Source: Ruminococcaceae bacterium Marseille-P2935 (GTDB taxonomy: Bacteria; Bacillota; Clostridia; Oscillospirales; Ruminococcaceae). From it: 64,000 nt of DNA. Where the stretch lies: positions 806,001-870,000 of the forward strand of contig LT629952.1 in the NCBI GenBank assembly GCA_900104565.1, in the 5' to 3' direction. Both the position numbers and the translations under genes were made by a program. Positions 1 through 7,251 of the stretch are shown here, one piece after another. A model generated the notes under the pieces. The model saw only the letters and a list, made by a program, of their open reading frames with translations, did not search any database and was not told where the DNA came from. Numbering within the stretch: the stretch's first letter is position 1; each line of letters opens with the position of its first letter.

Positions 1-3
1 CCA

Positions 4-98
4 GTCAGTGTCTGACATTTTTGTTTGTGGCGTACAAATCACATATAAAAAGATAATAACACTGTTTTCACTACTCAATTTAACAGACAGTATCTGTC
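4..98. repeat. Pair of 13-bp palindromes
   Basis: Two near-identical palindromes with 5-bp arms and a 3-bp centre lie at 4-16 (GTCAGTGTCTGAC) and 86-98 (GACAGTATCTGTC), 82 bp apart, downstream of the helicase reading frame and otherwise in non-coding sequence. Paired dyads like this often bind a dimeric regulator. The gene they might control would be left of the window, so the role is unknown. No gene is seen in 1-137. Confidence 0.35.
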
Positions 99-137
99 AT
101 ACTTATTACCATCGTGAACACCCATCGTTTTACTGCC

Positions 138-3134
138 CTATGAGCAAATAAGCGTTAGCGGAATTCCATATGTGTCCTTGAGGTAGGCCTCGGCGCTACA
201 AAGGACTTGATGCATTGCAGGGGTGATTTGAGTGCTATCAACACCAGGTTGAACGATAAAAACACTAAATTCAGAGGAATATACTTTTAGTTTGTTTTTA
301 AGCATGAACATTACTCTGTTGTCGCCTACTTCATATCGTGTAGGTTTTCCATTACTAATCCTGTCATTTTCCCGTTTCATAAGGCGATCCAACATATTTT
401 TCGTATTACTTGCCCATTGTATGCATTTTTCAGCTTGCCCACAAACTTCATATAAATCCCCAACTCTTGCGCCAGATTGTAATGCACCGGAGTATTTGCA
501 GTGGTACAGTTCAAATGAAAGGCTATTGTTAACGGCATCTTCCTGAACCGCAATGACATCCGCCACTTCTCCAGAACCATCATCGTCAAAGATGAGGCAG
601 TATTTTTCTGATGCTTTTAACTCCGAAATGAGTTTGTACTGTATGCTATCAGGTTCTTTGCTTGCTTTTTGTGATTCTTTTGTAATCGTAACACCAGACC
701 AATCCCATGGAATGATATTATCAGCAGAGAAAGTAATTGGACGAACTGTTTTCAACCTAACAAGGAGATTGCCTTCTAGCGAAGATCCATCAACAAACCA
801 TATCGTAGGAGGATTTTCATTAAAATATTCCTTAAGGCTTATCTCACTGCCACGGCTAAAACACAAATAAATTATTGATCCACTTTTGTGCTTAACTGAG
901 TATCCTTTTTCCGTTATATCTAAAGTGAACTCCTCTTTAAAATTATCGTTACCTACATAAAAACTCAATGCCGATGTTTCGTCAAAGGTAATCAATCCAA
1001 TATTTACAAGAAATGACTTCGAATCAGATAGTGCTGTTTTAATAGTAATAGAGCCTTTCCAATCCGCCTCAATCTCTGGAGGAAAATCAATTCTATACGG
1101 CACAACCGTTGGCCGAGCAAAGATTTCTTCTGGAATAAGTGCACCTTTTAGAACTTCTGAAGTGACAATATTCGAATCAAGAATTTTCTCAGCTTGCTTA
1201 TCACACCAGTTTTTCCAGTAATCTATGGTTTCAACCCACTTCGCCCAAATTGTTCCTTTATAGGAACAACCAATACTTATACTGGTTCCATCTTCGTATC
1301 CTACTCCAAATAAATTGGACTTTATTGAAGTGCCTGTGGTTGCTCCGGTTATTCCTTCGGCAACATCAATGCCTGCAAACATTCTGTAACGAATATGATG
1401 ATTTGATACAGCTGTTTTGAGCCCAACAGTAGAAAGCATAAGACGATTGATTCCGTGTAGGCAGCGGAAGACATTTTCTCCAGTTATGCGTGTGCAACTA
1501 TCAAAAACAGCCTCAGCCAAGCGATTAGCTATTCCCTTATCTGTGGTGTTGATAAAGAAGGATTTTTTATTTTCGTTCCAATAAAGAATATGTAGGTTCC
1601 AATTATCGTTTGTAATATCTTGGCATGTTGTCCAGTCCACATTACTTGTACATAGCTCCGTTATTATCAGAATTTTTTCTTGTTCATTTACAAAATGTTG
1701 ACTGTGCTCAGGATTAAAAACGTTTTCCCATCTTTTCCAATGCCAGTCTGTTTCCTCTGTGGTATACATAAACATACTGACTTTGGGCCTTATTTGATTT
1801 AAAGGGATTACCTCTGTTCCGGTAAATCCACGAGATAGTTTTTGAAGCTCAACCTCTCGTCCGATTTTCTCATCAGATATATCTTTAAGTACTTTATTCC
1901 AATCTGCGTCCTGTGAGTATAATTCTTCTAAAGATTCTTGAATATCATCGTCTACAATGTTTGCAACGACTGAAGCATCACCTAAATCCGATTGAGTTCA
2001 AGCAAAACGCCCTATAAACTGTATGGTTATTGGTAAAGACTTATATTTATCATGAATTGCACATATTTTTAACTGAGGTATGTCTATCCCTTCACTAAAC
2101 ATGTCCACGCACACGACAATTTTTGAAGTTCCATCCGTTATGCTCTGCAGTGCAGATTTATTATCAGTAGCGGTGTTATCGCTGATGATTAGCACCGGTG
2201 CGTGTCTCAAATAATATTTTCGATAAATGTTCTCATACAATTCTTTTGCCCGTCCCTGCGTAGAAGCACGAACCAGTAACAAATGGGGTAACCCATTTGC
2301 TATATCTGCCTCAAGTAGTTCAACCGCTTTTTTCGCTACTGATATATCTTTTTTGTCACTGTCAAATTCATATACTGGATAAAAGTTTATAGGCTTGAAA
2401 TATCCACATTCTTGTGCAAGAACAAGCGGATAATTATAGATAATATCGCCATCGATCTTTTTGCCATCGTTACGAAACGGTGTAGCAGTAAATTGCAAGC
2501 ATTTTACAGATGCGAAAGCATTTTTTACTTTTTTCCAAGACTTTGAAGGTACATGATGTGCCTCGTCAATGATTACGGTATCACATGTTGATGCCAAAAG
2601 TTGCATGAACTCGTTCTTAAAGTATCCTGAATTAAGCAACGACATCGTTGTAATAATCAAGTTGCTTTTATCGAGTAATTCTTGTAATTCAGTAATATCC
2701 TTGGGTGACGAAATCAGACATCCGACAACTGGATTCTCAAACGATTCATTAATTGCTCCAATTTCTCGTAGTTTTCCAAGTGTTGAAAACCTTGCGATGG
2801 TCTGCTTTCTTAATAGATCACTTGGAACTATTATGCAGGTTTTCGAACAGCATTCAGATACAACTGTAGCAATCATGACTTCTGTTTTTCCCGTTCCAGT
2901 AGGCATAACAATCGTGGACGCTTTAGAGGATACGGTCCAATGTGATTTAATTGCGTATAGAGCACCTAATTGAGCTGAGCGAAATCCATTTTCTTCACCA
3001 GAGCTACTTTTAGGAAAGCTGAAGCTGTTGTTTTTCCAGGATGCAACAATATCATCTACATTTACCCAGTCGCTTCCTTTCGGAGCATGAATAATATAGT
3101 TCTTTTCTCCAATTTTCTTCTTCTCAAAGCTCAT
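138..3134 (-). pseudogene. DEAD/DEAH-box helicase gene interrupted by one in-frame TGA
   Basis: A superfamily 2 helicase of 998 codon positions would be encoded, but codon 379 (1998-2000) is TGA. The two open halves (1998-3134, and onward to 138) are in the same frame with no other stop between them. Seen motifs: Q-like box near residues 52-56, Walker A MPTGTGKT (77-84), DEAH (190-193), TATPF (216-220), motif V DMFSEGIDIP, and motif VI QFIGRFA at 372-378. The next codon should be the conserved motif VI arginine, and CGA to TGA gives exactly this stop. After it the frame continues with helicase-like sequence (TQSDLGDASVVANIVDDDI) and a 500-residue C-terminal region I do not recognise. A good SD (GGAGGG) precedes the ATG at 3134. 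It is 65 bp downstream of the Fic gene and probably co-transcribed. The family is common in phage-defence and mobile loci. As it stands, only a helicase lacking its arginine finger could be made, unless the stop is read through. Confidence 0.85.
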
Positions 3135-3199
3135 TTTCAGCCCTCCAATAAGCCGTTATAAAACACTCTGCACATATGGAACCTTTATGAGAATTCTTT

Positions 3200-4312
3200 T
3201 CATAATAATATATCCTCAAGTGCATCGTGCGTCCAAATGCGATTCCTTACATTATCATTTTTTAGAACAGTGATACCTTTTTCCTCTAACAGATACACTG
3301 CTTTTGCAACTGAATTGAATGAAAGCCCTAAGCATTTCGAAGTGAAAGAAACATTTGTGATCGGATGCTTTTTCAAATGTTCATATACCGAGAGAATACT
3401 TTTAGATATGTTCTCAACACCCCTTAACTGTGCCCATCCTTCAGAAATAACTTGCTCATATTTCATCAGCATTTCCGCAGATTGCTGTGCTGCTTGTCCC
3501 ACAGCATTAACAAAAAACTTGATCCACCGGATATATCCACCGCTGTACTGTGTCGTCCGAAGCAAGTCGAAATACTCATTCTTATTGTGATACAGATACT
3601 CGGACAAGCATATTAGGGGACTTGCCTCTCCAACAAGATCACGCAGTATCATCGGCACGAGGATTCGTCCGACAATACCGTTATACTGTTCAAATGGATG
3701 GATCATTTCAAATTGGTAATGTACCAGCGCTGCCTTAATCAGCGGATCAGTATTATGGTCGTTATAGAGATATGCAGAAATATCAGCCAGTGCAGGGAGT
3801 ACAGCATCCGGTGCTGTAGGGTTGTATCCTTTAAGATTTGTCTTTGCTCCCAGCCAAAAAGTTTGATGCACCCTAACATCTATCGGGGTATTCTCTGATT
3901 CTCCATTGAGTGCGATGCCGCAAATCTGGCTCAAGTCAGGAGCGTGGATCTCCAAATTTGCCGCTGCGCTGTAGGCCGCCTCCAAGTTCATGATGGGAGT
4001 TATATTCCCTTTGCCGGTGCCGCGGATAGTGAGTATTTCTTTGAAATCGGGATCATCGTAGTCGATCATATGGGAATAGGTACACTCTTTCAAAAGCATC
4101 AGCTCCGCAAATGCTTCTTTATTCGGAGCATACTCAACAAGCCCTTCCAGAAAGCCAATATTCCTGTGGGCCTCTATCAGCAAGGCAACCAATTCGTCAT
4201 CCATTTGATACATACCCCCGCGCATCAAGGGACGCGGGGTAAAGGAATAGAATGTAAGGCTTGGCTTTTCGGGATCAAAATGTTCCGTGTAATCACCTGT
4301 ATAGGGCAGCAT
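3200..4312 (-). CDS. Fic/DOC-family protein with a variant Fic motif
   Basis: This 370-residue protein has the layout of a Fic protein: an N-terminal Fic_N-like region, a Fic core, and a C-terminal winged-helix-like region (about residues 300-370) like those fused to many Fic proteins. Fic enzymes usually transfer AMP or another nucleotide monophosphate to a target hydroxyl. The catalytic loop reads HPFEQYNGIVGR. The catalytic His, Phe, the Asn-Gly pair and the last Arg are kept, but relative to HxFx(D/E)GNGRxxR the acidic residue is Gln, the first Gly is Tyr and the first Arg is Ile. The usual inhibitory SxxxE motif is also altered (SHMIDYD). This may mark a subfamily with different chemistry rather than decay. 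The start has a GAGGT SD seven bases upstream. It is the first gene of a probable two-gene unit with the helicase and lies beside an integrase remnant, which suggests cargo of an older element. Confidence 0.8.
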   Translation of the reverse strand: MLPYTGDYTEHFDPEKPSLTFYSFTPRPLMRGGMYQMDDELVALLIEAHRNIGFLEGLVEYAPNKEAFAELMLLKECTYSHMIDYDDPDFKEILTIRGTGKGNITPIMNLEAAYSAAANLEIHAPDLSQICGIALNGESENTPIDVRVHQTFWLGAKTNLKGYNPTAPDAVLPALADISAYLYNDHNTDPLIKAALVHYQFEMIHPFEQYNGIVGRILVPMILRDLVGEASPLICLSEYLYHNKNEYFDLLRTTQYSGGYIRWIKFFVNAVGQAAQQSAEMLMKYEQVISEGWAQLRGVENISKSILSVYEHLKKHPITNVSFTSKCLGLSFNSVAKAVYLLEEKGITVLKNDNVRNRIWTHDALEDILL

Positions 4313-4373
4313 CGCATATACCTCAACAACAAATCGTTATTTTCAGTATATCATTGACACGGTGAATAGGAAA

Positions 4374-4415
4374 GAACTATTTCTTGATTTATCTCAGAAA
4401 ACCAAGAAATAGTTC
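4374..4415. repeat. Perfect 13-bp inverted repeat upstream of the Fic gene
   Basis: The arms GAACTATTTCTTG (4374-4386) and CAAGAAATAGTTC (4403-4415) are perfect reverse complements separated by 16 bp. There is no T-tract, so a terminator is unlikely. It sits 62 bp upstream of the Fic start, just beyond a possible minus-strand promoter (TATACT near 4330-4350), so an operator is the simplest reading. It also lies only 35 bp from the junction with the integrase remnant. Confidence 0.45.
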
Positions 4416-4449
4416 AATAAAAATCGGAAATCGAGTTCCACGAATTAGC

Positions 4450-4620
4450 CATACAAATGCTACATTAATGTTAAAGGAAAATGTCCCTGCTAAAATCGTT
4501 AGTACAATGTTAGGTCATTCTTCAATTGGTATTACTTTGGACACTTATTCTCATGTACTAACTGATATGCAAAAACCAGCTATTAATGCCATAAATGATA
4601 TTTTAAAAAACATTTATTAG
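4450..4620 (+). pseudogene. 3' remnant of a tyrosine integrase gene
   Basis: The last 56 codons (HTNATLMLKENVPAKIVST... to the stop) match the C-terminus of the complete integrase at 7251-8375 with only a few substitutions. The similarity begins abruptly at 4450, immediately after the point where the second catalytic Arg would be. The remnant keeps the His of GHSS and the nucleophile Tyr (LDTYSHV) but lacks the N-terminal, core-binding and most of the catalytic domain. An ATG at 4384 opens the same frame, but its first 22 codons are unrelated sequence. It is followed by the same terminator and tRNA 3' part as the complete gene, so it is the leftover of an earlier related element in the same tRNA gene. 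Confidence 0.9.
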
Positions 4621-4667
4621 CATTATATTAGCAAATTCCTTATTTCTCTGTAATTAAAACAACAAGA

Positions 4668-4702
4668 AAAAACCGCCTAAACATTCTGTTTAAGCGGTTT
4701 TT
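4668..4702 (+). terminator. Terminator after the integrase remnant
   Basis: The hairpin has arms AAAAACCGC and TAAAC pairing with GTTTA and GCGGTTTTT, followed by a T run. It is an exact copy of the terminator at 8423-8457 and lies within the 311-bp direct repeat. Confidence 0.8.
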
Positions 4703-4760
4703 GGCGGAGAAGGAGGGATTCGAACCCTCGAGGAGCTATTAACCCCTACACGAGTTCCAG
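4702..4760 (-). other. Attachment site: displaced 3' part of tRNA-Ser
   Basis: These 59 bp are identical to 8457-8515, the tRNA-Ser 3' half from the anticodon loop through the T arm and acceptor strand to CCA. The 5' half is absent here: after TTCCAG the sequence turns AT-rich. This is the distal attachment site made when the element at 4702-8515 integrated. Strand exchange within or next to the anticodon loop is typical for tyrosine integrases that use tRNA genes. Confidence 0.9.
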
Positions 4761-4813
4761 ATGTTTATTTTAATTTTATATAAAATAAAATAGTAAAAAT
4801 GGCTATAAATAGT

Positions 4814-4845
4814 AAAAACTAGTGTTTTGTAAGCACTAGTTTTTT
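4814..4845 (-). terminator. Terminator of the repressor gene
   Basis: The inverted repeat has arms AAAAACTAGTG (from 4814) and CACTAGTTTTT (from 4834) around a short loop, 33 bp after the repressor stop. It gives a T run on the minus strand, and another on the plus strand, so it may act in both directions. Confidence 0.7.
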
Positions 4846-4877
4846 TTATTTATTAGCAAATTTATTAGCATTAATTT

Positions 4878-5294
4878 TTATTCAACTGCGTTTTTAAGAT
4901 TTTTCATTGTTTGTTCTAATTTGTTTAATCTCTCTTCAAAATTATTTTTACTTGCATCTATGGTTTGATACAATCCGAGTTTATTATCTGTTCTACAGGT
5001 AAGATAATCCATTGATACATTAAATATATCTGCAATTCTAATTAGTACTTCTATTGGTACTTCGCTTTTTTTATTTTCATATCCTCTATAAGTTAAAACA
5101 TTAATATTTATTTTTTCGCTTAATTCTTCTTGGGTCATTTGATTAGCTGTTCTGATTTCTTTTATTCTTATTGCTATTTGTTTTTTTCTTTCATTACGGG
5201 CATTAGTTAAATTTATTCCTTGTTCTATACCTTTTTGTGCAGCTTCATCAATGGTATCAAAGAATTGTTTTAAATTTATTTTTTCTTCAGGCAT
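4878..5294 (-). CDS. XRE-family helix-turn-helix repressor
   Basis: The 138-residue protein has a Cro/CI-type helix-turn-helix in its middle third (IAIRIKEIRTANQMTQEELS... followed by YRGYENKKSEVPIEVLIRIA and the ending FNVSMDYLT), which is the standard XRE fold. It is preceded by a charged N-terminal helix and followed by a short probable coiled coil (ERLNKLEQTMKNLKNAVE) that could mediate oligomerisation. The start is taken as ATG 5294: a GTG three codons earlier is part of the SD AGAGGTG itself. It is transcribed divergently from the other genes of the element, and the intervening region has repeated TACTATATA motifs overlapping the opposite promoter. It is therefore most likely the master repressor controlling replication and excision. 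Confidence 0.85.
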   Translation of the reverse strand: MPEEKINLKQFFDTIDEAAQKGIEQGINLTNARNERKKQIAIRIKEIRTANQMTQEELSEKININVLTYRGYENKKSEVPIEVLIRIADIFNVSMDYLTCRTDNKLGLYQTIDASKNNFEERLNKLEQTMKNLKNAVE

Positions 5295-5314
5295 TTTTAT
5301 CACCTCTTTTTTTG

Positions 5315-5344
5315 ATTATACACTAGTTTAATTTATTTTGTAAA
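5315..5344 (-). promoter_or_regulatory. Promoter of the XRE repressor gene
   Basis: On the minus strand TTTACA (5339-5344) and TATAAT (5315-5320) are separated by 18 bp, about 20 bp upstream of the start codon and its SD. This is a good SigA-type promoter. Confidence 0.7.
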
Positions 5345-5377
5345 GTTATTTGTTTATCTATATTTATAGTATTTTTT

Positions 5378-5484
5378 ACTATATAATCAGCAATTTAAAC
5401 GAAATATAATTTGTATAAAATTCTATATTGACTTATTATATATCAAATGTTACTATATACTCATATAGTAGATTCTACTATATA
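5378..5484. promoter_or_regulatory. Operator-like TACTATATA repeats
   Basis: TACTATATA occurs at 5378-5386, 5451-5459 and 5476-5484, and in inverted orientation with one mismatch at 5462-5470. The last two form a palindrome (ATATAGTAGATTCTACTATAT). One copy overlaps the -10 of the rightward promoter. The arrangement fits repressor binding sites between divergent transcription units. Confidence 0.55.
5428..5456 (+). promoter_or_regulatory. Rightward promoter of the element
   Basis: TTGACT (5428-5433) and TACTAT (5451-5456) have 17-bp spacing. The -10 lies inside one of the repeated TACTATATA motifs, so repressor binding there would block RNA polymerase. It would drive the RHH gene and the genes beyond it through the GC-rich stem region. 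Confidence 0.6.
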
Positions 5485-5505
5485 GAAAGTTATTTTTCCT
5501 TATAA

Positions 5506-5645
5506 GCACTGCCGAAGGTAAGGCTTTACAATGAGAAGGCTTGTCTTAGGCTAGCTGCCGGCAGGCAGAGAAGGCGGAGCCGGAACGCCCCTGCCGTTGG
5601 CTGCCGAATTAGACAAGCCTCGAGGCTCGTTGTAAAGCCCAGTGC
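5506..5645. repeat. GC-rich imperfect inverted repeat (cruciform/structured RNA candidate)
   Basis: Nested arms pair across about 140 bp: GCACT (5506-5510) with AGTGC (5641-5645), GGCTTTACAA (5522-5531) with TTGTAAAGCC (5630-5639), AGGCTTGTCT (5537-5546) with AGACAAGCCT (5611-5620), and CGGCAG (5559-5564) with CTGCCG (5601-5606), with smaller internal pairings. It is GC-rich in an otherwise very AT-rich element. Candidates are a rolling-circle replication origin (double- or single-strand) or a structured leader RNA ahead of the RHH gene. The sequence does not decide between them. Confidence 0.75.
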
Positions 5646-5674
5646 GTTGATTGAAAGGGGGTGTATTAGAAGTG

Positions 5675-5854
5675 ATGTATGTAACTGATATAAAGCCTAG
5701 AAAACGTGTTAATTGTTATTTAGATTATGATGTTGTTGACGCAATCGATAATTTTGCTAAATTTCATTCTATGTCTCGTGGTTCAGCAATTTCTGTTTTA
5801 TGTATTAATAGTTTAAATGCTAACTTTATTTTACCAGACTCTAGCAAAAAATAA
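5675..5854 (+). CDS. Small ribbon-helix-helix-like DNA-binding protein
   Basis: The 59-residue protein starts MYVTDIKPRKRVNCYLDYDVVDAIDNFAK and continues with SMSRGSAISVLCINSL. A short basic beta strand followed by two helices is the pattern of CopG/Arc-type ribbon-helix-helix proteins, which in small replicons often regulate copy number or the rep gene. The start is set by the SD AAAGGGGGTG (5654-5662): either GTG 5672 or ATG 5675 fits, and ATG is chosen. It is the first gene of the rightward operon, directly after the GC-rich inverted repeat. Family assignment rests on pattern only. Confidence 0.6.
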   Translation: MYVTDIKPRKRVNCYLDYDVVDAIDNFAKFHSMSRGSAISVLCINSLNANFILPDSSKK

Positions 5855-5881
5855 CCTTATTTTGATATGTGGGGTGTTCCT

Positions 5882-6142
5882 ATGGAAGAGAAACGTATTA
5901 AATCTGTTATTCCTGTAAGTTTTAGTAATTTTGATAATTTTAATTTGTATCTTTATGATCTTGACCAGTGTTTTTTTGAATTATCCATTTTATGGGGTAA
6001 AGTAATTGAAATAGAAAATTCACCTATATCAAATGCATTATGTGCTTGTATGGATAGGTCACTTACTTTTTTATCCGATACTATTAATTCATTACATATG
6101 ATTGATTCTTGTATTTCTAAAGGTATTGATATTGATCATTGA
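5882..6142 (+). CDS. Small protein of unknown function
   Basis: The 86-residue acidic protein (MEEKRIKSVIPVSFSNFDNFNLYLYDLDQCFF...) is not one I recognise. It has no membrane segment and no clear signal peptide, and contains three Cys in its second half plus the final SCISKGIDIDH. The start is the ATG at 5882 because GGGGTG lies five bases upstream; an ATG five codons earlier lies upstream of that SD. It is 27 bp after the RHH gene and is followed by the hairpin before the initiator gene, so it probably acts in replication or its control. Codon use is AT-rich like the rest of the element. Confidence 0.6.
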   Translation: MEEKRIKSVIPVSFSNFDNFNLYLYDLDQCFFELSILWGKVIEIENSPISNALCACMDRSLTFLSDTINSLHMIDSCISKGIDIDH

Positions 6143-6150
6143 TGATGCTT

Positions 6151-6188
6151 GAAGTCCTCGACGAAAGCTTCAGCACGTCGAGGGCTTC
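6151..6188. repeat. Strong 13-bp stem-loop just upstream of the initiator gene
   Basis: GAAGTCCTCGACG (6151-6163) pairs with CGTCGAGGGCTTC (6176-6188) with one wobble, around a 12-base loop AAAGCTTCAGCA. There is no T-tract on either side, which argues against a simple terminator. Its place right before an HUH initiator gene makes it a candidate nick-site hairpin or a translational control structure. Confidence 0.7.
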
Positions 6189-6259
6189 CTTATACTTGAC
6201 TAAGTAACATAAATCGATACTTTGCAGAATATTTAACAATCTTTTGTAGAGGTGATTTT

Positions 6260-7051
6260 ATTAAAAGCTCATTATTGTATATTCCTGATGTTGGTACTAT
6301 TCGTAAATATAGTGATGAAAAATATAAAATTACTCATCATAATTGTTTACGTAATTCTGGTTTTGAACTTGATAAACAAATTAATTTTACAGCAAAGGGT
6401 AAAGCAGGAAATGATACAAAATTAGAAAATAGTTTGTCCCGCTCTAAATCAAAGGTTTTTGAATTAGCTTATTGTAATACGTGGTCTTTATTTTGTACTT
6501 TTACTATTTCGCCTAAGCGTTTTAATAGATATTCGTTAGGTCCATTTTATAGGACATTTTCAGTGTTTATTAGAAATTTCAATCGTATTCATTCTCTTAA
6601 TATTCGATACTTAATTATACCTGAATTACATGAAGATGGTGCCTGGCATTTACATGCTCTTCTTGACGGTTTACCAATATCCTCTTTAATTCTTTTCACT
6701 TTGGATATGAAATTACCTTATAAAATCTTACATAAAGTTAAAAATGGTGAACTGGTATATGATTGGCCTGCTTATTCTTCTAAATTTGGTTTTTGTTCTT
6801 TAGAAATTATAAAGAATCATCTATCAGTATCAAAGTATATTACTAAATATGTAACTAAAGATTTGCTTCGTTCTGTTTCTGAATTAAACGCTCATGTTTT
6901 TTATTCTTCAAAAGGTTTACATAGATCTGAAATCGTTTATAAAGATTATATGAAGAATGCTATTGCTGATCCCGATTTCGAAAATGATTATGTTTCCATG
7001 AAATGGTTGAATAATTTTGATGATTGTTTAACTTTTTTTAGAAAGGATTAA
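6260..7051 (+). CDS. HUH-type rolling-circle replication initiator
   Basis: The protein (263 residues if started at 6260) has the motifs of an HUH endonuclease: a hydrophobic motif I region (LFCTFTISP), motif II PELHEDGAWHLHALL with the metal-binding HLH at about residues 130-132, and motif III SKYITKYVTK with two overlapping YxxK candidates at about 193-200. The layout resembles Rep proteins of small ssDNA phages (Microviridae VP4-like) and rolling-circle plasmids. Such proteins nick one strand at the origin and stay linked through Tyr. Start: the only SD, AGAGGTG (6247-6253), fits an ATT at 6260, whereas the first conventional start (TTG 6275) is about 20 bases away, so a rare ATT start is proposed. 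The excisionase-like gene follows after 2 bp. Confidence 0.8.
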   Translation: MKSSLLYIPDVGTIRKYSDEKYKITHHNCLRNSGFELDKQINFTAKGKAGNDTKLENSLSRSKSKVFELAYCNTWSLFCTFTISPKRFNRYSLGPFYRTFSVFIRNFNRIHSLNIRYLIIPELHEDGAWHLHALLDGLPISSLILFTLDMKLPYKILHKVKNGELVYDWPAYSSKFGFCSLEIIKNHLSVSKYITKYVTKDLLRSVSELNAHVFYSSKGLHRSEIVYKDYMKNAIADPDFENDYVSMKWLNNFDDCLTFFRKD

Positions 7052-7053
7052 TT

Positions 7054-7251
7054 ATGAAAGAAATTACTAATGAAAAACTTACTTTCACAGTACATGAAGC
7101 TGCTGATATTATTGGAGTAAGTTCTACGAAACTTTATCAATTAGTTCGTGCAAATAAAGTACCTAATATTAAACTTGGAAAGCGTTATGTTATTCCAAAG
7201 GAAAAGTTTATTCATTGGTTAGATTCTGTTGCTGTCGGTGGTGATCTTTAG
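7054..7251 (+). CDS. Excisionase-like helix-turn-helix protein
   Basis: The 65-residue protein has the 'excisionase family' winged helix-turn-helix (FTVHEAADIIGVSSTKLYQLVRANKVPNIKLGKRYVIPKEKFIHWL), where a MerR-like recognition helix is followed by a short wing and a C-terminal helix. Small proteins of this type bind near attachment sites and bias a tyrosine integrase towards excision. It lies between the initiator gene (2-bp gap) and the integrase gene, whose GTG shares a base with this gene's TAG, so the three are translationally coupled. Confidence 0.85.
   Translation: MKEITNEKLTFTVHEAADIIGVSSTKLYQLVRANKVPNIKLGKRYVIPKEKFIHWLDSVAVGGDL

Larger units (their letters stand above)
4450..4760 (+). 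repeat. 311-bp direct repeat, left copy
   Basis: This copy matches 8205-8515 at a constant offset of 3755 bp with about eight substitutions and no indels. It covers the integrase 3' end, a terminator and the 3' part of tRNA-Ser. Seven of the differences lie in the integrase 3' part and one just after it; the tRNA-derived end is identical. The copies diverge exactly after ...GTTCCAG at 4760/8515. Confidence 0.95.

Noticed and set aside
138-1775. The downstream half of the helicase as a separate gene starting MFMYTTEETDW
   Set aside because: The frame is continuous with the upstream half through 74 sense codons, and there is no SD before that ATG; it is the same gene interrupted by one TGA.
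138-4312. A named defence system such as Hachiman or DISARM
   Set aside because: A DEAH helicase is present but none of the obligatory partners (for example a DUF1837 protein or a methylase with DrmB) can be seen, and Fic is not a recognised partner in these systems.
4384-4620. A real 78-residue protein beginning MIYLRKPRNSS
   Set aside because: Only the last 56 residues match an integrase C-terminus; the start has no SD and the catalytic domain is missing.
4702-4760. A second functional tRNA-Ser
   Set aside because: The 5' half (acceptor 5' strand, D arm, half of the anticodon arm) is absent, so this is only an attachment-site fragment.
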